Shown piece by piece: positions 53,589 through 64,000 of a DNA stretch of 64,000 bases. The notes under the pieces are model-generated. The model did not search any database. It saw nothing but the letters and a program-made list of their open reading frames with translations, and was not told the origin of the DNA. This DNA is from Agarophyton chilense (taxonomy: Eukaryota > Rhodophyta > Florideophyceae > Gracilariales > Gracilariaceae). The stretch covers positions 1,302,001 to 1,366,000 of the forward strand of contig JARGXX010000016.1 of the NCBI GenBank assembly GCA_030374765.1, written 5' to 3'. The first letter of the stretch is position 1; each line of letters begins with the position of its first letter. A program made the translations under genes and the position numbers.

Positions 53589-54991
53589 ATGGATTTGGGA
53601 ACTATAGGACCACAAACGGAGCATATCGTTGGTTTTAACCCGACCTTACTGTGGACGTTCGAGAACGCATTGTACGATGATTTTGGATATCCGAAACCGC
53701 CACCGGCTGACGCCTCTGATGAAGATATTGCACAATACAGGAATAGTGTTGAGGATTATGCTCGTGAGATGTTGTAAATTTTTGAAGAAACAGACTGGAG
53801 AAACGATTTACTTTGGTTTGAATTTACATCCACTTTTGGTCCAGACACTCTCCCACATATTTCGAGATCTACTTCTATCATGTGGATCAAATTTCTTCTT
53901 GAAAGGGGAGTTTTTGTGAGACGGAAACAAGGTCTAGCCCGTACTAGAGCCTTAATGGAGTGTCTTACTTAAAGTGTCTTTGTACCATTGAATGCCCGAA
54001 GTCCGAACATCCCGCTCTCAAATGTAAGGAACGAAGTACATCTGAGACATACAATGGATGATCCGAACTACCATAGCCGAATTTCCAGACCCAGTTTAGA
54101 ACTCTCCGGTGTTTGGAATGTAGATGATTTGATGCGCCAGGGTCGAGAATACACAAGAGGCGAATCTGCCAGGACAAACGGGAGTGCAGTCGGAGTACGC
54201 GAACAGAACCAATCTCATCTTGAATCATTACCTATAACAACCATTCAGAATGTGCTACCCAACTCAGTGGCCAACCAGGAACGTAATTCAGGACCCAGTT
54301 GGATTAACGAACGGAATGATAAGTTTGGTTTAAAGCTTCAGCACTCTATTGGACTTAACGGTCTAGTTAAGACATTTCAAGGAAGACGAAACTTTGGCGG
54401 AGGATTTGACGAGGACTTACAAGGAACTGTTGAAATTTATGACTCCATGGCCAGACTATGCCGTGTTACCGAAGAAGAAAAGGTTGAGGGAATCCAAATT
54501 ATGCTTTGCGATGATGCACTATCATTCTTCCTGCGTACATACCGTGTCGGTGACACATATTAAGAAGTCTTAAGTTAATCGATAATTACATGAATGCAGA
54601 ACAGCGAAACCAAACTCTCATACTTTGGCAATCACTGCGAATATCACAGGCCATGAGAGAGGACCCGGAAAAGAGTGGGTTAGAGGTCTTTCGAAGATTC
54701 TGCACTCGACTTACGCAGCTGCAGACATGGCTCGACCCAGCCTACCGTGAAGACAATTTCTTGAGAGACCAGCTAATCGTTGCAGCCGACACAACCCAAA
54801 TCACCCAATCTCTGCGAGAGAGAGTTCCACGCACATCTCAGGAGGCCAAAAGCCGTATCGCTACATTTCTCTCGAACGACCCAAGAACTGCGGGAGCATT
54901 CATTTCATCACACTCCGTATCGAAAAAGGAGTCAAGATCAGTCAATTATGCTTTGGTGACATGTATGGAGGAAACGCACGAAGGAATCTGA
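53589..54991 (+). mobile_element. Copia gag-like region
   Basis: Contains a leader frame and a gag-like helical region: 'LVKTFQGRRNFGGGFDEDLQ', 'IYDSMARLCRVTEEEKVEGI' and 'LIVAADTTQITQSLRERVP'. Position and pattern fit the gag of a Copia element. Fossil. Confidence 0.7.
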
Positions 54992-56769
54992 AGGTTTATA
55001 CGAAACAGAGACCTAATGGAGCTCGTAAGATATCATCTAAGTGGCTGAAAGGGAAGGATTGTTATGTCTGTTGTGAAAATCATTTGGCGAAGACTCGTCA
55101 CAGCCCATCCGAGATTAAGAATGCCATAGAAAAGATGAAGAAAAGGAAGCCATCTGAATACGTCACCGTGGAAGATATGGCTCATGTAATGGGCGATCTG
55201 GCAATAGAACACAAAGACGAATCGGAGGACGAGGCAAACTGCGTATACTCCTGTGAGAGTGAGTCCAGTGATGATGAAGACATGGCGATGTATATAGCTG
55301 AAGACAGTCTATCACTACACGCTCCAGACGAAGTTCATCTCGCGAACGCTTCTTTCGTCTACGGAAGTTCCTTTCACAAAGATATTTCAGAAGCTATGTA
55401 TAACATGCAGAATGAGCTCACAAATGGAGAACGAACGCGATTTAAAGGAATATACATGGACACTTGTGCCAATCGCTCATTGGTAATGTCCTATCCACAG
55501 TACAAGGCGTATTGTGAAAAGTTTGATGTCCCATGTCAATTGAACGGTGATCAGGTAAGGAAGTTAAATGGAATAGGGGGCAGTAGTCAAATAATCGGCA
55601 CGGCAATGATTCCGGTACCCTTCAAAGACCTCAATCTTGTAATCGACGTCACTTTTCAGATTGTACCAGACAAAGCTCCTACACTACTGAGCATGAAGGA
55701 TATAATTGAGAACGGATTGTAAATCAGCATACAGAACAAGGAAGTGATGTACAAACATCTGAGACAGCCGCTGACGTTCCAGAACTATTTCCTGATTCAC
55801 AAATAGAAAAGAGGAGACTTAGCCTTTTCACTGTACACAGAAGCTGAATTGAAGAAGCTCCATAGAGTTTTCGGACACCCGAGAGTTCAAGATTTGGTTA
55901 ATCTCTTGAAACGTGCACGACCGGAAAAGATGGATAAGGAAGTGAGAAAGGCTATCGGAGAACTTACAAAATCATGCATAGCATGCGCAACTAACACATC
56001 TCGGCCTAGAAGATTCCCAATCACTATGGGAACTGATGAAATGAAGTACAATCACATTGTCTCTATCGATATAATGTACATCAATCGACAACCCGTACTA
56101 TACGCTGTAGATGAAGCAATACACTACAGTGCCGCAGCATTTCTAAAGCAGGTAACTTCTTCACCCGTTTGGAAGGCTTTCCTTCGCTGTTGGACCCGAA
56201 TGTATCTGGGACCTCTGGAATTTCTCAGGATAGACCAAGGCAGCAATTTTTTATCGAAAGAATTAGGATCAGCTGAAGCCGAAGGAATTTCAGTTCTTCA
56301 GTCCGCAATCGAATCGCCATCCAATATGTCCCACGTCGAGCGATACCATGGACCACTTCGAACCGCGTACATTAAAAACAGAGAGTCACTCTCAAAGGAT
56401 GAAATCAATGCAGACTGTCTTCAGATGGCAGTAAAGGCTGTCAACAATACCATCAGTCCAGGAGGACTTTGTCCAACTCTCCTCGTTTATGGCTCGTTAC
56501 CCCGACCGCCTCGAAACACACCTGTACAGACTCAGTTACAGAGAGCGAAGGACATGGAAGATGCCATGAAAATGGTACAGAAGGAACAGGCAAAGAGAAG
56601 AATCGCATTTGGATTGAAGCACAGCGGAAGACCAAAGGGGAAAGAACACAGCGCTGCTCTCACGAAACTACCAGCTGCTTCTCCTGTATATTTGTTCCGT
56701 GAAACATCCAAGCTCTGGGAAGGGCCGTTCCATTTTGTACAAATCGATGGCGAAACTGTAGTCGTATAA
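54961..56769 (+). mobile_element. Copia protease and integrase region
   Basis: A protease-like 'IYMDTCANRSLVMSYPQY' lies near 55450. The integrase has an HHCC-type N-terminus ('LHRVFGHPRVQDLV ... CIACAT') and a core with 'VSIDIMYINRQPVLYAVDEA', 'EFLRIDQGSNFLSKEL' and 'NMSHVERYHGPLRTAYI'. Fossil. Confidence 0.85.
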
Positions 56770-57059
56770 CTCCCTCATGGTCGCCGAATGTTCCGTTCTC
56801 ATGTCGTCAAACCAGCGATTGGATCAATAATGGACAACATTTCAACCTCTGCCTCCAGCATTGCTCCAGAACCACTTGAAAAAAAAGGGCGCAAGTGGAT
56901 ATTGAAGACAAACAACTACTTTTAGAAGCGTTTTTGAGGGATACATTCGGATCATTTACTACAGCAGACGACATTTCAGTGGAATCGAACGGTAGGGATT
57001 TTAGTAAGGCAAGACACATGGAACTATAAGGCGCACGGAAGAGAAAAACATTCAAGGTC

Positions 57060-58464
57060 ATGAAAATGAAGGACGTACCGAATGGCACACGTATATATGG
57101 ATCGAGATGGATAGATCTTTGGAAGACGGTTAACGGAGAGACAATTGAAAAGTCAAGACTGGTCGCTCAGATTTTTTGCGACAAAGGTGCATTGACTATT
57201 GCCACAAAATCACCAACTGTTTCTAGAATCGGACAGCGAATTGCTCTATCTCTGGCAGCATCATTTCCAAGTAATGAAGCCTATGTGAGGGATATTTCTC
57301 AGGCATATATTCAGTCAGAATCTAAGATTGAAAGGAAGATATATCTGAAAGCACCAGTAGAAATGAGACTCAAGTATGATGTATTTTCGCTCGTCCTGAA
57401 GCCGTTGTACGGAATACCGGAGAGTGGTTGGCATTGGTTTTTAACTTACCACACACATCACCGACAGAAACTGAAGATGAAACCAACAAAAGCAGACACA
57501 TGTGTGCTATACAGAAGAGACAATGAGCTTGAGGGTGTAACTGTGCTACAGGTTGATGATTCCTTTGGGTTTGGTAACGAACAGTTTCTATTGACAGAGG
57601 AAAAGGAAGCAGAACGATTCCAGAGCAAACCAAGGAAGATTTTAGGAGAAGGCCAAAGTTTGGACTTCAATGGCATGACAATTAGCAGACTTTCAGACAA
57701 TACGATCAGTATCCAAACAAAAAAAGAAGCTAAAAACTGTTAAATTCGGTGGGACACAAGAAAAAGTTTCAAGTACAAGGGCCAAAATTCAATACGTCCG
57801 TTGCTGCACAAGACCGGACATATGTGCTTCCGTGCAACTTTTGGCCAGTGCATGTCCGCATCCCTCTATCTCAGACTATAGGAATCTCAAGAAGATTGTG
57901 AAGAAGTGTGTCGAAACCTCTGAGTACGGATTGAAGTACAGTCCGCTCGATCTAAACTCCGTCAGACTGGCAGTATTCACTGAGGCATCTTTTGCTAATA
58001 CTGAAAACCGCAAGTCACAAATAGGTTTCGTTTTGCTTATGGTGGATAGGAATAATGATGCTAACATAATTCACTACGGAAGTTCAAAATGCAGAAGAGT
58101 CACGAGATCTGTTATGGCGGCAGAATTTCACGCTTTACTTCATGGCTTCGATAATGCATATATTGCGAAACACATTCTGGAAGAAATGCTAGGGAAGAAA
58201 ATTGGAATTGATGGGTACGTAGACTCTAGGACCGTGTTTAATGTGATTGCAAAGAATAGTGCTACATTGAAGAAACGATTACAGATTGACATTTACGCCA
58301 TGCGTGAAAGTCATACGAAGGGAGAATTAAGGTATTTGGCTTGGATACCAGGAGCTGAAAATTATGCAGATGGCATGACCAAGAGAATGACTTCGAATAC
58401 AAATCCACTTTGGACGCTCATGACAACTACCAAATTGAGCATTACACCGATGGGATGGGTATAA
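57060..58464 (+). mobile_element. Copia reverse transcriptase and RNase H region
   Basis: The RT has 'IYGSRWIDLWKTVNGETIEK', 'YVRDISQAYIQSE' and a catalytic 'VTVLQVDDSFGFG' box. RNase H follows with 'AVFTEASFANTENRKSQIGF', 'MAAEFHALLHGFD', 'GYVDSRTVFNVI' and 'AWIPGAENYADGMTKRM'. Fossil. Confidence 0.88.
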
Positions 58465-58538
58465 GACAGTCGTGGCAATGGTTTACAATAATTGCGTTCT
58501 TATGCTTTGAACATCGTTAAAAAATGGAATGCTGGAGT

Positions 58539-58969
58539 GTAGATATTCGCATGTATTGCATTCCACTTTGCATTACGTTGACGTATGAAATAATTTATCA
58601 CTCATGGTTGGAGAGGGTGCATTCGAAAATCGAAGAGGGGAGTGAATATTATTATACGTAGTTCGAGGAGAGGGTATTATAAGGCGGTACACAGTAGAGC
58701 TAGCATTATGAGGGATCATCCAGAGCGCTATAAGAGCCGCTAATTTTGTGCGACGCTCTATTAAAGCACACCACCTTCTAGAACAAGACGAATACCAAAT
58801 ATCACTTCCAGGCATCTGACTTCACAGGCTCGAGGAGGCCGTAGCCTGTCACACCTGTATCCCAGCTTCGAGAAAGCCGGACTACACAAAGAGGTAAGTT
58901 ACCTCTACCAACTATTTAACGAACTACATCTATTTCTATCTTCTCTTGTTTTCAACAGGTTTCTCGACA
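58539..58969 (+). repeat. 3' LTR of the older Copia element
   Basis: Second copy of the ~430-bp repeat, ending near '...TCTCGACA'. It contains an intron-like segment at 58894-58958. Confidence 0.85.
58894..58958 (+). other. Intron-like segment inside the Copia LTR
   Basis: GAG|GTAAGT at the left, a long pyrimidine tract and TTTTCAACAG at the right, 65 nt in all. The signals are as good as any spliceosomal intron seen in this window and the size is close to the 62-nt intron in the NB-ARC/WD40 gene. In an LTR this would act in the untranslated leader. Confidence 0.5.
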
Positions 58970-60840
58970 GTTGCATCCTTTATTCTTCCTTTAGGGATTT
59001 CAATTGCTCTAAACTGGGTAGACTGCTCTATCAAAGCACAAATATTACAAGGTGAACTTCACATCCTATCAAGTGGTCGTTTTACCTTCAAACACGCAAT
59101 CGTCCGCATCTTCCGCCCCTGCACCATTATTGTGCGCATCCCCCGCTCCTCACAGCTTCGTTTTGGAACCAAGACTCATCCATTTACTTTTTCTGAAGAG
59201 TGTTGCCTTTTCCCCGCTTTTCTTTCTCCTGCACCAAATATCCTATAGGCGCACTTGATCTACTGCCGCGCCTGTGCCCTACGGTTTGTGACTGTGCGAC
59301 CACACAACGCGCGAACCCACGTCGGGTACGCCGTGCGACCGTACGACGTACTCCTGAACAAAAACTGCGTGACTGGTCGCCTGACTGCGCCGTGAATATA
59401 TTTCGAGTAACAAGAAATATGGACGCTCCTTCTCTGCAGTAGATAATGGAAATGCGCCGGGCACAATGCAACAAAAGTTTTATATCCCCTCTTCCTCTGT
59501 TTCTCCCGCTTACCGTTGCGTAGGTCCACACACTTTTACGCCAGCTGTTACAATTTCACATTATGGCTTATCATCACCTACTTCGCAAATGTTCGCAACT
59601 GCTTCTGAAGCCACTGCAGAAGGGGAAGGGAATAAGGGAAGGCTCTTACGGCTGATGAGGTGTTAAACATTTCTAAATCATTTGTAGAACAGTCGAGTAG
59701 ATGATGCAACCGAAATGAGCGCACATTTTGACAAAGTATACAGTGCTTATGCTGCGAAAAATATGGTATGAACTGAAGCATGTCGTCTCTATGCAACACA
59801 TGGCATCTTGCCGCTCGGGAAGTTCAACATTTCATTGCTTCACGGAGGAATTTTCGTCAAAGAAAAATCTCCCTGGCTAATGACGACCCATTTTTCAAAG
59901 TCACTCAAGAACAGAAGCAAAAAATAGATGACTTTAAAGGAAAACAGAATATCTGCGATACGCTCAGCCATTCAAATGGGTATCTACGGCTGGCTACTTA
60001 GAAAAACAGGACAGGGTTTTGGATTAATATGAAAAGAGTAGTGAGCTTTTGACACCAGGGGCAATTTCAAGACCATTAGTTGAAAAATCGAGCTGTGAAG
60101 AGAACGATGGAAGCACAAGAGAATCTCTGGCTAGACGTAGAATTATGTTGAAAGGCGCTACAGTGGTATCCAGTGAAGGGGAGAGTCTTTGTTTCGTAGA
60201 AATTGAAAGGACAGAACTAGAAGCGAAGAATGAGAGCAGTAATACTAAACAAACAGCGACTCTACGGGAAATGAAGAAGAGCATGGACGAAGGTAATGAT
60301 TTTCTATAAGAGGGACGAGAACAGAAAGAAATGTTTTGACAAGAAAGATATGACATAGATCTCTTCAAACTGTTGGAGAAAAACTTTAACGAGTAAAAAT
60401 ATCTACTTGAAGAAGTTTTACAAAGAAAGAGAAGCAGAAGAGTTTGATATTTCCTTCAACACCTTGTCGCATGGAAATGCTCTAGAATCGGATTTTAGAA
60501 ATGGGAAACGGACCAATCGTACTGGTGATATTATAAATTGTTGATATTGTATGAGATGGATTGAGTTGGGGAGAATTTTTGTCTTGCTTGGCAGAAAAGC
60601 TTGATTTTTAATGAAGCGAAAAAGATGTGGAAATTATAGATCATTTGTTATGCAGGAGTACCTTTTTCAACAGAGAAAAGTTAGAAAAGCTATCCTAAAT
60701 AATGAAGTTCTTGTCTAATATTACTCTGGTATAACCCGCATCACAAAAGAAGCTGTGTAACTCCGAAGGGAGCGAGGCGTCGAAGATCAGAGTCTTTAGT
60801 AACTGCGTGATATTGTCTTTGTAGGGCAGGAAATACACCT
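58970..60840. other. 1.9 kb without a supported gene
   Basis: Two frames of moderate length (59780-60001 and 60049-60309, plus strand) give lysine/glutamate-rich helical products of no recognised family. A CpG-richer patch lies at about 59250-59400. These may be parts of a decayed gene. Confidence 0.45.
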
Positions 60841-61246
60841 AATGAAATTGAACAAAATTTCACACTACCAATCGATTAGATTGGGAGATTGGTTAGGGAT
60901 ACTATGTTGCAGATTGAAGGATATTTCGACTGTCTATATGTCTTTGGAGATGTACCAAGTATTACATCTGCTGCTGGTAATTATGGTACCGCGCAAGTTG
61001 CCGTTAAACAAGCTGAATATGTAGTATCGAATGGTTAGGCATCTCTAACGGACAAGTAACCCGCGTTGAACCCAAAGCTTCGTTACAATTACACGCATCT
61101 TCGAAAATTCATGATTTTGGGGTCGTCCAGTGCATCAGTTACAGCATTCGCGGGACCAGGAATTTAGTGCAAAGCTGCTTGGGCTAGTCAGTTCTTAGCA
61201 TATGTTTTTCGGAGATTCACTGAGGATCACCTCGCACGAGTAGCTG
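60841..61246 (+). pseudogene. Type II NAD(P)H dehydrogenase (NDH-2) C-terminal pseudogene
   Basis: The conceptual product matches the C-terminal half of single-subunit NADH dehydrogenases, close to the cyanobacterial/plastid type. Blocks are 'IGRLVRDTMLQIEGYFDCLY', 'VFGDVPSITSAAGN' (the second FAD-binding GD motif), 'GTAQVAVKQAEYVV' (TAQVA.QQ.EYLA), 'LRYNYTHLRKFMILG' (FRY.HLG.M..LG) and 'AYVFRRFTEDHLARV'. These flavoproteins pass electrons from NAD(P)H to quinone. In-frame stops, for example just before 'IGRLV' and after 'VVSNG', and a frame change before 'LRYNY' show the copy is dead. The N-terminal FAD domain was not found upstream. Confidence 0.65.
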
Positions 61247-62784
61247 CACATTGCGCGGCGCAACCTTTTCTATGGAAGATGGAAGGTATGTCTAAAAGCA
61301 CCGAACCATCCAAGTTCGGAGTGAATCTGTCGAAGCGCCGTAATACCCAAGACCAGGCAACCTGAATATATTTATTACAGGTGATGTTATGCGAATAGCT
61401 TTTTCCGCAACTAAAGGATAAACTTACTCCCAATGCAAGCAGGTGTCATGAGATCATCTGCTAAGTAGATCCCAAACCGCGCGGAATGAACGATTTCAAT
61501 TGCATACCTTTCAGAACCGACTTGCAACTCATATCGTCGCTACGACTCTGCCTGATGGTTCCAAGAGTCTCCTCCTCAACCAATTCTTGACCAAATTTTG
61601 CGCCATTTTTAGTTGCATAACTCTTCAAGAATATGACAAGATGAAGTTGCAATCTAAACCTAATGTAAAAAAAAACATGCAAAAACATAAGTGACACGAC
61701 AAAGTTCACGAAGCTTTCGAAGATAAAGACAATGATGCTGAAAACCATTGGCAAAGCTAAGAACACGATCTACTGCATGGAGCCATTGTAATCGACCACC
61801 CTCCTGAAATTCGTGTCGGTTTTGATAGAAATCTTCCACTGCCAGACAATGACACCATCGACGAAGAACAGGACCTAAGTGGCTAGCTTATAGACGAAGG
61901 TGAAGGGCTTTTCCGAGATAGGTATGACTTCTTTGAAAGATGTGTATGCACTTGTATAGACCGCTTCGAATGCCTGACGTTGAGCCGGGGATGTTTCGAT
62001 GAGTGCTCAAAAGAGTTTAAGTGGTTGAATGTATCCCTTAAATCCTTTTATCGCTTTTCCAATGTCCTCGGCATTTAATTTGCCCGTCGACGAGGCAAGC
62101 GTGAGGCTTGACGATAGTCACCTCTTCGTCTCTTACGATGTGCAGAGTTATAGCGAAAGGATTTCCTAACGGTTCGACGGCTCTGCGAAGAACGTCCCAA
62201 AACCGGGCTGGATTATATGTAAATGAATCTCTGCTTTTACAAAATTCCTTCCTTTTACTTTTTTGTTACCCAAAACCGCTAAAAGAATACGGCTTCATGT
62301 TGACAGATTCGTTGCCAACACATTTTCCTATCGCAATGTGCAGAATGCCATAATGCGGCGGTTTTTGGTTAGCAGCAATATGGTTACATCCAATAACTTT
62401 AGCAGCTATAAGTTTCCCAGTCTCAGGAACCCATACAACAGCAACAGCGGTCCCATCCCGAGCTCTGGATTTTTGTTTCTGAAAAGATCCTATGCCAGGC
62501 CGTAACCCACTATTTTCCGACATACGTCAAAATGTCGGTTAGGGCGCGATGCTGTCTATCATTGAATGCTTTGACTTTCTAATACCGATTTTTCATCGAG
62601 TTCGAGGAGAAAAAATTCCAACGGTGATTTTGCGTGAGCAACAACACCTGCTTTTAAGTACTGATTCCTGTGAAATAATCAGATACAACACCTTGTGAAC
62701 AATTAATCGACTTCGCTTGCGTTTGGACATCGACAGCGAGCCACTGGTTGCTTTGCCAATCACTCCACAAAACGACCAAGGTTC
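61247..62784. other. 1.5 kb of decayed sequence, unassigned
   Basis: Minus-strand frames at 61461-61766 and 62266-62523 and a stretch around 61880-62110 give conceptual products with some protein-like character, but no family could be named. Parts may belong to the retroelement whose RNase H lies at 62785-63300. Confidence 0.4.
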
Positions 62785-63470
62785 TTACAGTGCCCCTGCA
62801 GCGTCGCTGCTTTCACACTTTGATGAGGTAGGTGAAAAAGCCCATGATAGTTCATCGGAAGGATTATGCCAGGTAGGGATATAAAAATAATCCATTATTA
62901 GATCACAGACAAGGAATAAGGCAGCAATGCGTCTGAAACCCCGATTAAAGATTCGCTTACTGTTACGTCTCTTGAGCAAAGGTTCGAGAAGCGATTGATT
63001 ATCAACAAACATAGTTACCCCGATTCGATAATCATTCCGATTTCTAAGAAGCCGACGCATTCCAAGAATGACAAACTCGCCTTTAAAAATATGTTTCCGC
63101 TTATTTTTTGTTCCAACTATGTGGTATTGCAAATGTTCAATTCCGTTCTCCGATCCAATAAATCCGATTTGGTACCTCGTAGATATACAATGGATTCTTG
63201 CACTTGATATAAACTACTTCTTCAACAATTAAGCTTGCGTCTGTAAATAGAGCGGTTTTGTTGAACGGTGTTTCCATGTTTATCCGGATCAATGGTGCGG
63301 GTTTCATAAAAAAATACAGCTTATTCCGGGTAACCACATCGCCGATAGAATTATTTCTTGTAGAGGACGTAGGGCTATTTACCCTTTCAAAGAAAGAAAA
63401 GAACGTCCTCCGTAATACCATAAACCACACCCTTTGCACACTACGCTTCGTACTTCTTGAACCATTCATA
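62785..63470 (-). mobile_element. Retroelement RNase H fragment, DIRS-like
   Basis: On the minus strand the conceptual product has the RNase H series 'TALFTDASLIVE' (first Asp), 'GEFVILGMRRLLRNRN' (Glu), 'TMFVDNQSLLEPLL' (Asp) and 'DYFYIPTWHNPSDELSW' (last Asp). The spacing and the 'DN.s' and 'iPt..NPsDelS' style resemble DIRS-type and related RNase H domains, not the Gypsy or Copia ones in this window. No recombinase or RT motif could be confirmed nearby. It is broken in at least a few places; fossil. Confidence 0.5.
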
Positions 63471-64000
63471 ACTTTTTTTCATCAGATATTGTGTGATTCT
63501 TATAAAGTTTTTCACCTCCTCTCACTGCGTAATCAGTATGTTGTTACCCCGTCTTCAATACCCGAACTTCTATACTCCTTTTCTCTACAGTCCATGATAC
63601 TTTTGGTGCCTTCGAAGGAAAAGAACTGCACTCAGACAACGTTTTCACGGCCGTAAGGTTTCATTTTGAAATCTATTTGCATGTTCCAAACGAAAAACGT
63701 CAATGTAGGCTCTGAAATTTGTAGTCGCCAACGGATATTGAATCCACCACGCAGTCATCCATCGAAAGCTTAACACGAGCAAGTATTCTTAGATGAATTT
63801 TCCGAGTCCAAAATACAGATTTTGATCACCCCAAGGTCATTGAAATCATATCGGGGAATAACTTTTTCCGTTTCAGTTCGATTGGTGGCAAAAAATACGT
63901 ATGCATGCATCTCGGCAGTATCACTCGGTGATTTTGGTTTATCCATTTCTGTTTTTCCAACGTAAAGCATTTGTCTTTCCGGGATCTATAATTTCGATAG
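63471..64000. other. Window end, no supported feature
   Basis: Read on the minus strand this could be the RT-side continuation of the retroelement fragment at 62785-63470, but no diagnostic motif was seen. Confidence 0.3.

Larger units (their letters stand above)
53066..58969 (+). mobile_element. Older Ty1/Copia LTR retrotransposon, broken
   Basis: An approximately 5.9-kb element on the plus strand between LTR-like direct repeats of about 430 bp (53066-53499 and 58539-58969) that differ at roughly one base in ten. Internal order is gag-like, protease, integrase, reverse transcriptase, RNase H, so Copia type. It is broken in several places, perhaps five to eight. It is distinct in sequence from the young Copia element at 40932-45883. 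No target duplication could be recognised. Confidence 0.9.

Noticed and set aside
53050-58980. Target-site duplication of the older Copia element
   Set aside because: The bases next to the repeat ends do not match and the LTR start is uncertain by some bases.
1-64000. CRISPR arrays, rRNA genes, bacterial-type operons
   Set aside because: No regularly spaced repeats, no rRNA-like sequence, and gene structure is eukaryotic.

Overview
The window looks like nuclear DNA of a photosynthetic eukaryote, most likely a red alga. Three things point that way. There is a nuclear SmpB gene with a transit-peptide-like leader, which implies a plastid that still has a tmRNA. The genes are intron-poor. Dense gene islands alternate with transposon-filled, AT-richer stretches. 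There is also a decayed LL-diaminopimelate aminotransferase copy and a decayed copy of a cyanobacterial-type NADH dehydrogenase. A diatom or another red-plastid lineage is the main alternative; no species is claimed.

Layout. 1-6.5 kb: an old, broken Ty3/Gypsy element between two ~0.9 kb terminal repeats. 6.9-33.4 kb: the gene island. In order it holds an NB-ARC/WD40 STAND protein (+, probably one 62-nt intron), a membrane RING-H2 E3 ligase (+), plastid SmpB (-), a Mei2-like protein with three RRMs (+), a HEAT-like probable plastid protein (+), a CS-domain/Sel1/tail-anchor protein (-), a phosphate-carrier-like SLC25 protein (-), a telobox Myb protein (+) and a DEAD-box-like protein that has lost most ATPase motifs (+). 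The 4.7 kb between the carrier and the Myb gene shows no supported gene. 33.4-64 kb: a repeat-rich zone. It holds gag-like remnants of an unclassified retroelement, a cluster of hairpins, and decayed copies of host dapL and enolase genes. It also holds a young Copia element with near-identical 248-bp LTRs and a 5-bp target duplication, an almost whole PIF/Harbinger transposon with 15-bp terminal inverted repeats and TAA target duplication, and a second, decayed Harbinger transposase. After these come an older Copia element, a decayed type II NAD(P)H dehydrogenase copy and a retroelement RNase H fragment.

How the parts relate. SmpB would serve plastid trans-translation with a plastid tmRNA. 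The STAND protein has the build of an APAF1/NLR-like signalling receptor, and it starts ~350 bp from an old retroelement repeat. The RING-H2 and SmpB genes are tail to tail with 23 bp between stops. SmpB and the Mei2-like gene share a GC-rich divergent upstream region. No CRISPR, tRNA or rRNA gene was seen. The best candidates for something undescribed are the STAND protein with its helical N-terminus, the DEAD-box pseudoenzyme, the CS/Sel1/tail-anchor architecture, and the group of decayed host metabolic genes inside the transposon zone.
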